From: Archilochus colubris
Lineage: Eukaryota > Chordata > Aves > Apodiformes > Trochilidae
Reading direction: 5' to 3'
Length of the DNA: 64,000 bases
Assembly: GCA_023079485.1 (NCBI GenBank)
Contig: CM041083.1
Coordinates: 62,377,810-62,441,809 of the forward strand
Every line of letters begins with the position of its first letter. Positions within the stretch are counted from its first letter, which is position 1. This document shows positions 59,301 through 64,000 of this stretch, in pieces. The position numbers and the translations under genes are program-made. The notes beneath the pieces were generated by a model that was not told the origin of the DNA, ran no database searches, and saw only the letters and a program-made list of their open reading frames with translations.

Positions 59301-62300
59301 GCCTGAAACCCAACATGCAATTGGGTGGGCTGATACTACATCCTTCTGGCTCTGCTGGGTCTGACTAACAAAGCAGCAGCAACTTAGCTCTTCCACCAGA
59401 CCTAACCAGACCAGTAGTCCAAGAAGGTCGTAGGATGTTGATTTCTTCCTAACACAGGGTTATGTGCATAACTGTTTGCTGTGGTTAGCTACTGAACTGA
59501 GAAAAGACATTTTGGAGGCTTCTGAAGGGATTTCATGATGGCTCCAGTGAAAGGGCAACAGTCCTCTGTATCACTTTCTGGCCTTTCTGGCTTCTCATCC
59601 CAGCAGCAGAATTGCAGCTGAGATACAGGTTAAACCCAAGCAATCCTTTTTCGACATCTGCTGCAGAATTGAACTGGATCTCATTTGGGAGACCTTTATG
59701 ATAATGTGACAACAGTTTCTTTTACTATCAAGGCTAAAAGTGCTTCCAGGAAGCGTGTTGTCAGCTTTGGAAAGCTCTGATCTCTTCACAGTATTTCTGT
59801 CAGGGTCATTAAATCCAGACTCTCTGCAGCAGCACAGTGTGAAGGATTTACTGTTGTCCCATCTCAGTATGCTTATGCTGAGATCGGGGATCATCAAGTC
59901 ATAAATGATCCCATAACTGAGTCCAGTTATGTATTCTCTGCTCCAAATGCCTTTTGTGTGTTTGTCTCTTTACATCTAGTAATGACAGGGGAAGGTTTTA
60001 TAACCCAAAAGCTAAGTCATTCTTGGAGCATGAAACAGTGACTATTTTTACCATCGGCACTGTGGATTTCATTAGGAGCTTTATGAAGGATGAGTGAGAG
60101 CACTGCTGGCTGAGCTCCTCCCTGGCCTCAGCAGCAGCCGTGGCTTCTCTTGCAGTCTAGCAGCACCTGACTGCCCCAAACCTAATTAAGGAAACTTTTG
60201 CCAGTAAAAACCAGTATTATTGTTCTGGGGGGGACTTTAAAACTCTGTGGCTAGTTCAGCTCTTCCACTTCTGCTGAGCTTGATCTTAAGCCTCACCACT
60301 TTAGCCAATTTACCCAGAAGCCTGTGTATTCCATCCAGAAAACCCATCCCTTCAGCAAGCCTGGATGCCATTATGTGGCTTTCTAATATGTGGAGTTAAG
60401 TTTAGCTGGTTGGGTCCTTCACTGCTGATCCAGCACCAACCCCCCTGCCTGATGCTCAGACAAGGGTTCTGACAACAAAAGCTGAGAAGCAGGTTTGTTG
60501 CTGAATCCTGCCCAGGTTCCAGTCAAGAGACATGACTGGAGGCAAGGCTGCAACACTGACCCAAAGGCCATCCAGCAAGAGGTTTGTAGGTATGAGTATT
60601 GTGTAAGTATTGAGTAATGTGTAAAGGTGTAAATAGGTACTGAGTAACAAAGTCAGATTTTGTCAGTTCTCATGATGCTTATAGTGTAAATTAGATGGCA
60701 AAGGGTGTGAGAGTGGTGTATGCACCAAGGATTGCATGAAGAAAGGGACCATATAGAAATTAAAGTGTATTAAACAAATCTAAGAAGAGACAGGTTCCAA
60801 ACAAGCCAAGGAGGTGGCTTGCAAAGGGTAATTGAGCTGGGGAGCTCCTTGATGTGGGATGCTGTGGGTGAGCTGAAAGTTTATGCAGGCTCATAGGGAG
60901 ATTTGCCAAGTTAAAAAAAGAAGTCTAGGCTGCTAAATATGCAGAAACCAAATCCAACTGGGGACATCATGCTACCTAGAAACTGGAAAAAAGTATCATG
61001 TTCTTATCCTGTTCTTACTTGCTTTGCTTGGCATTAACTTTTGGTCCCTACTAGAATCTGTCTGGACAGACCTTTTGTGTGTCCCAGTTTGGCTTTAGAA
61101 CATGGCTGTATGTTTTGTGTAACCTATCTCCAATCCTGGACAACACAAAGGTATACCTCAAAGTCAACAGCAAATTGCCTCATTCAATCATTGGAAGATA
61201 AAAGATGCTGAAATAGTAACAGTTTTTCAGTCCTTCTTTTTTAAAAAATCATCTATTCAGTATGTTCACTAAAATAGTGTTGTTAAAATGACAAGTGAAT
61301 GGGGATGCAAATCAGTGCTTTGGAAGTCAGAATATGAATACTTCAGTTCTTGCAAGGTACTGGATTTTCTAGTTTTCCCAAATATCTTAAGACTTCCAGT
61401 GAGGTAAATGAAAGCTCCCTCAGTGCAAGGGTGACCTGAGAAGATGAAAGCTGTGCATTACCCTCTTTCTCAGCAGAGGCAGATATGAAGGTTTTGGGAA
61501 TCCTACTCATAAGACCTGCCATGAGATCCTGTCCATGCAGGCTGGTGTACATTGCTGCAGAAAGGATGTACCCACCTTAAAGAACACACATTTTCAGTCA
61601 CTGCAACTTGCAGTCTCAAAATCTACCATGGGTAACCTGCTGCAATAGAAAACCCAACCTCAAACATCTGTTATAACATTCTTGCTTGTATTAGATCAAA
61701 GTGGAGGGAGAATGAAATTAGAAAGGTTTCAAGCATCACCCAGCTCTAGGTAAACAGCATACTGGAGTGTAGCTTGAGTGTTAGCAGGGCGGTGAGCAGT
61801 GGGCTGTCATGCTTCAGACATTTTACACAATGTTGTTTTATTCTGCCATTCTGGAGGGGAAAGAAATAGGAGGCCTCTGAATAAACAGATTGTATTACTA
61901 ACACTGTGGTAAAAGAAGGGAAAAGTCCATTGTGCAATGTGTCACAAGGTGTGTGAAACACATTAAAACCTATCAGTAATTTCAAACTAAGAAAATGTTT
62001 CTTTAACAAACATCTTCAGGAGCTATGTTAATTTCTGTTGGCATTTGCCTTGGGGCATCATTTGGCTGATCACTCTGGACATGAAGCAGACTTATTTGTG
62101 TTGCTGCATTAAAGAGTTAGTGCATTTCTATTAAGACTGCCTTGAGATAACATTGTCCTGTCGTTGAACTGCTCTCTCTGTAAGCGGGCTTTCCGTACTT
62201 CTTTGCTGTTTCAATCAGGTAAATGAGAATTCAGTGCCACAGAAGCTGAAAAAATGCTTATGCTTAAAAACTGGCACAGTCTCATTTTCATAAAGATTTG

Positions 62301-63959
62301 TGACTCTTTTCTCACAACACATTTAATTATCCCAGTTGTAACTACTGAGAGGCACACAGCAGACCTGTGCTGAAGAAATGGGTCCCTTTGCCAGCCAGTT
62401 CTGCCAAGGTAATAGAACTAAAGTGCAGCAACTGCTCCGTTATGGGATTTTCCCTGACCTTAGACTAGGAATTGACATTAAAATGGACCCCTGTGACATA
62501 TCAGTTCTTAATTAGCCAGGCTTGAACATGCTTCTTGAGTGGAAAAGTTCTGCCTCTTTTGTCAGTGGTTTCTGTCATGTGTCCAAAGATGATGCTGAAC
62601 TTCAGCCATATGTGTACTTTCTGCAGGCATCCAGCATTCAGAGCCCATTCTAGATAAAAGGGAGAACAGTGTAGGTAGAAGTTGCTGTCATGCCCAGGGA
62701 TGCAATCTATATATTGTAAGTGTATACACATAAGTGTATAATGTATTCTTTATTGCAAGGGAGCTGGGGGTCAGGGGGAAGCTTATGTAGAAGATGGTGC
62801 CACAGAGCCAAGGCCATCCTTCAGTGTCAGGTTCCCAGAGGAACCTGTTTTCCCAGGGCTACGTGAAAGATTTCACCAACTCTTTCAGTTAATTTCTCTT
62901 GGTTTAATGAACAGACCCAGATAGGTAGTGCTGCTCTGGAAGTCATCTTGATTGACACTTTTAGTGGGTCATGGCACTTGCTGCAAGCACAGGTTGCAGA
63001 AGCCTTCCCTGCCAAAAGCCTGTGTGCCAAAGCAGAGGCCAGTGACTCTTATGGGCAATGCATTTGGCTTTTCAAAATACTTCCACACAGGAGGGCTAGC
63101 TGTGGCTGGTCCTTGAGGCAAAGCAGAGTGCCCAGGACATCCCCTTGGCTCTCACCAGCATGGAGTAGGTAATGCTCTGGGGTACAATGTTTCCAGAAAC
63201 ATTATCACAGCGGTTTATGAGCTCTGGTTTTCATTTCCTGAGGACCAGCCACCAGTGTCTCTGCAGCTAGCCAGAGGACTCTCCACCCCCTGCCACCTCT
63301 GTGAGCCACTACTGAAGCACTTGCTCACCAGTGGCTGGTGGGTTTCAGCTGTGTGGCTTCTGGAGCCTGGTGCTGGTGGCTGAGGGTGTGTTTGATCATG
63401 AAGAATGCTCTCACCCACAGCTTGCTCAGGGTTGTAGAGGGAAAACACTACAAGATCAATCCTGGGTCTTCCAGCATTGAGATTCTGACAGCAGGCTCAT
63501 GTTTCACTGGGGATTCACAGGTTCTTTGAAAGTCTTTACCCTTTAAGAATCTGGTATTTTTCAGTTTCTTAGCCACAGTGTTGAAACAACTGAGTGTGCC
63601 AATCACCAGATCAAAGCTCTTCAGGCTGTGAAGATACAGAGGATAACTTAGTCTACCTTTCCTCCTCTGCCCCTGGTTCACACAAACCCAGCTTCCAGAG
63701 GAGTTACCTTGCTATTCATCAAGCTGCAGCTGTCTGTTAATCCATATTTTTGTCTTTCCTACTCCCGTCCTCTACTGACTGGCAGCTCCTTCCCTCTAGA
63801 TGCAAAAGTTTTGCTGAGAGGGAATCCACAGGCACTTTTTGCAGTTACAAGTGTTTTCTGTCTGGCTGATCTGGATGTTAAATTGGAATTAGTCTGTCTG
63901 TTGCTTGTTTGTGTAGTCTTACCCCACCATCACCAAATGTGCTGGATAGACAGAGTGTG

Positions 63960-63976
63960 ATTTTTTTTTTTTTTCT
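63960..63976. repeat. Poly-T tract
   Basis: About 14 T followed by CTTCTTCTAAG at the window edge. It looks superficially like a splice acceptor, but the following codons do not fit TMTC1. Confidence 0.8.
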
Positions 63977-64000
63977 TCTAAGGCTATGAAAAGAAAATGT

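Larger units (their letters stand above)
58638..64000 (+). other. TMTC1: TMTC1 intron 7 (5' part)
   Basis: At least 5.4 kb of intron extends past the right edge. It contains a (TTTG)n/T-rich run at about 59.22-59.30 kb and a poly-T tract at 63.96 kb. No exon matching the next TMTC1 segment, no recognisable transposon and no other gene was seen. Confidence 0.8.

Noticed and set aside
63960..64000. Possible next TMTC1 exon after a poly-T tract and CTAAG at the window edge
   Set aside because: The sequence after the AG would read as a basic peptide (AMKRKC-like) and does not match the hydrophobic FLTYSYLL segment expected next; the T tract is simple sequence.

Overview
The window looks like avian nuclear genomic DNA. 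It is almost entirely intron. The interspersed repeats I can recognise are mostly CR1 LINEs, several ending in the ATTCTATGAT-type 3' terminus typical of bird CR1. One protein-coding gene can be supported, on the + strand: a central slice of TMTC1 (transmembrane and tetratricopeptide-repeat containing 1, an ER O-mannosyltransferase family member). Identification rests on reading spliced peptides against my memory of vertebrate TMTC1; no search was run.

Seven coding exons join in frame without a stop: 1-55 (3' end only), 12352-12529, 14231-14304, 15514-15690, 17680-17886, 57539-57620 and 58534-58637. All have AG acceptors and GT donors where visible. Together they give about 291 codons, covering the early multi-pass membrane part (HPIHTEA, GRADVLACLL, VKETG) and the start of the DUF1736 region (YFRLWIMGGSMP). 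The start codon and first luminal loop lie upstream. The remaining membrane segments and all TPR repeats lie downstream.

Layout: 1-0.5 kb is a GC- and CpG-rich block around the first visible donor, probably the 3' part of the promoter CpG island. Intron 1 is 12.3 kb with one minus-strand CR1. Exons 2-5 cluster within 5.5 kb. Intron 5 is 39.7 kb and holds most of the repeats: four CR1 3' pieces of recent to middle age (one retaining an uninterrupted reverse-transcriptase C-terminal frame), two much older CR1 relics of the type shared by turtles and crocodilians, and a perfect 10-bp tandem repeat. Exons 6 and 7 lie 0.9 kb apart, followed by more than 5 kb of intron 7.

I found no second gene, no tRNA or rRNA, no CRISPR array and no operon-like system. 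The longer open frames in introns (up to about 200 codons) look like chance frames. The most interesting unexplained signal is a compact about 71-nt inverted repeat at 16,890-16,960 in intron 4, shaped like a small-RNA precursor. Other points of note are an in-frame, poorly conserved loop exon (exon 5), two datable CR1 fossils, and a diverged palindrome near 55.8 kb.
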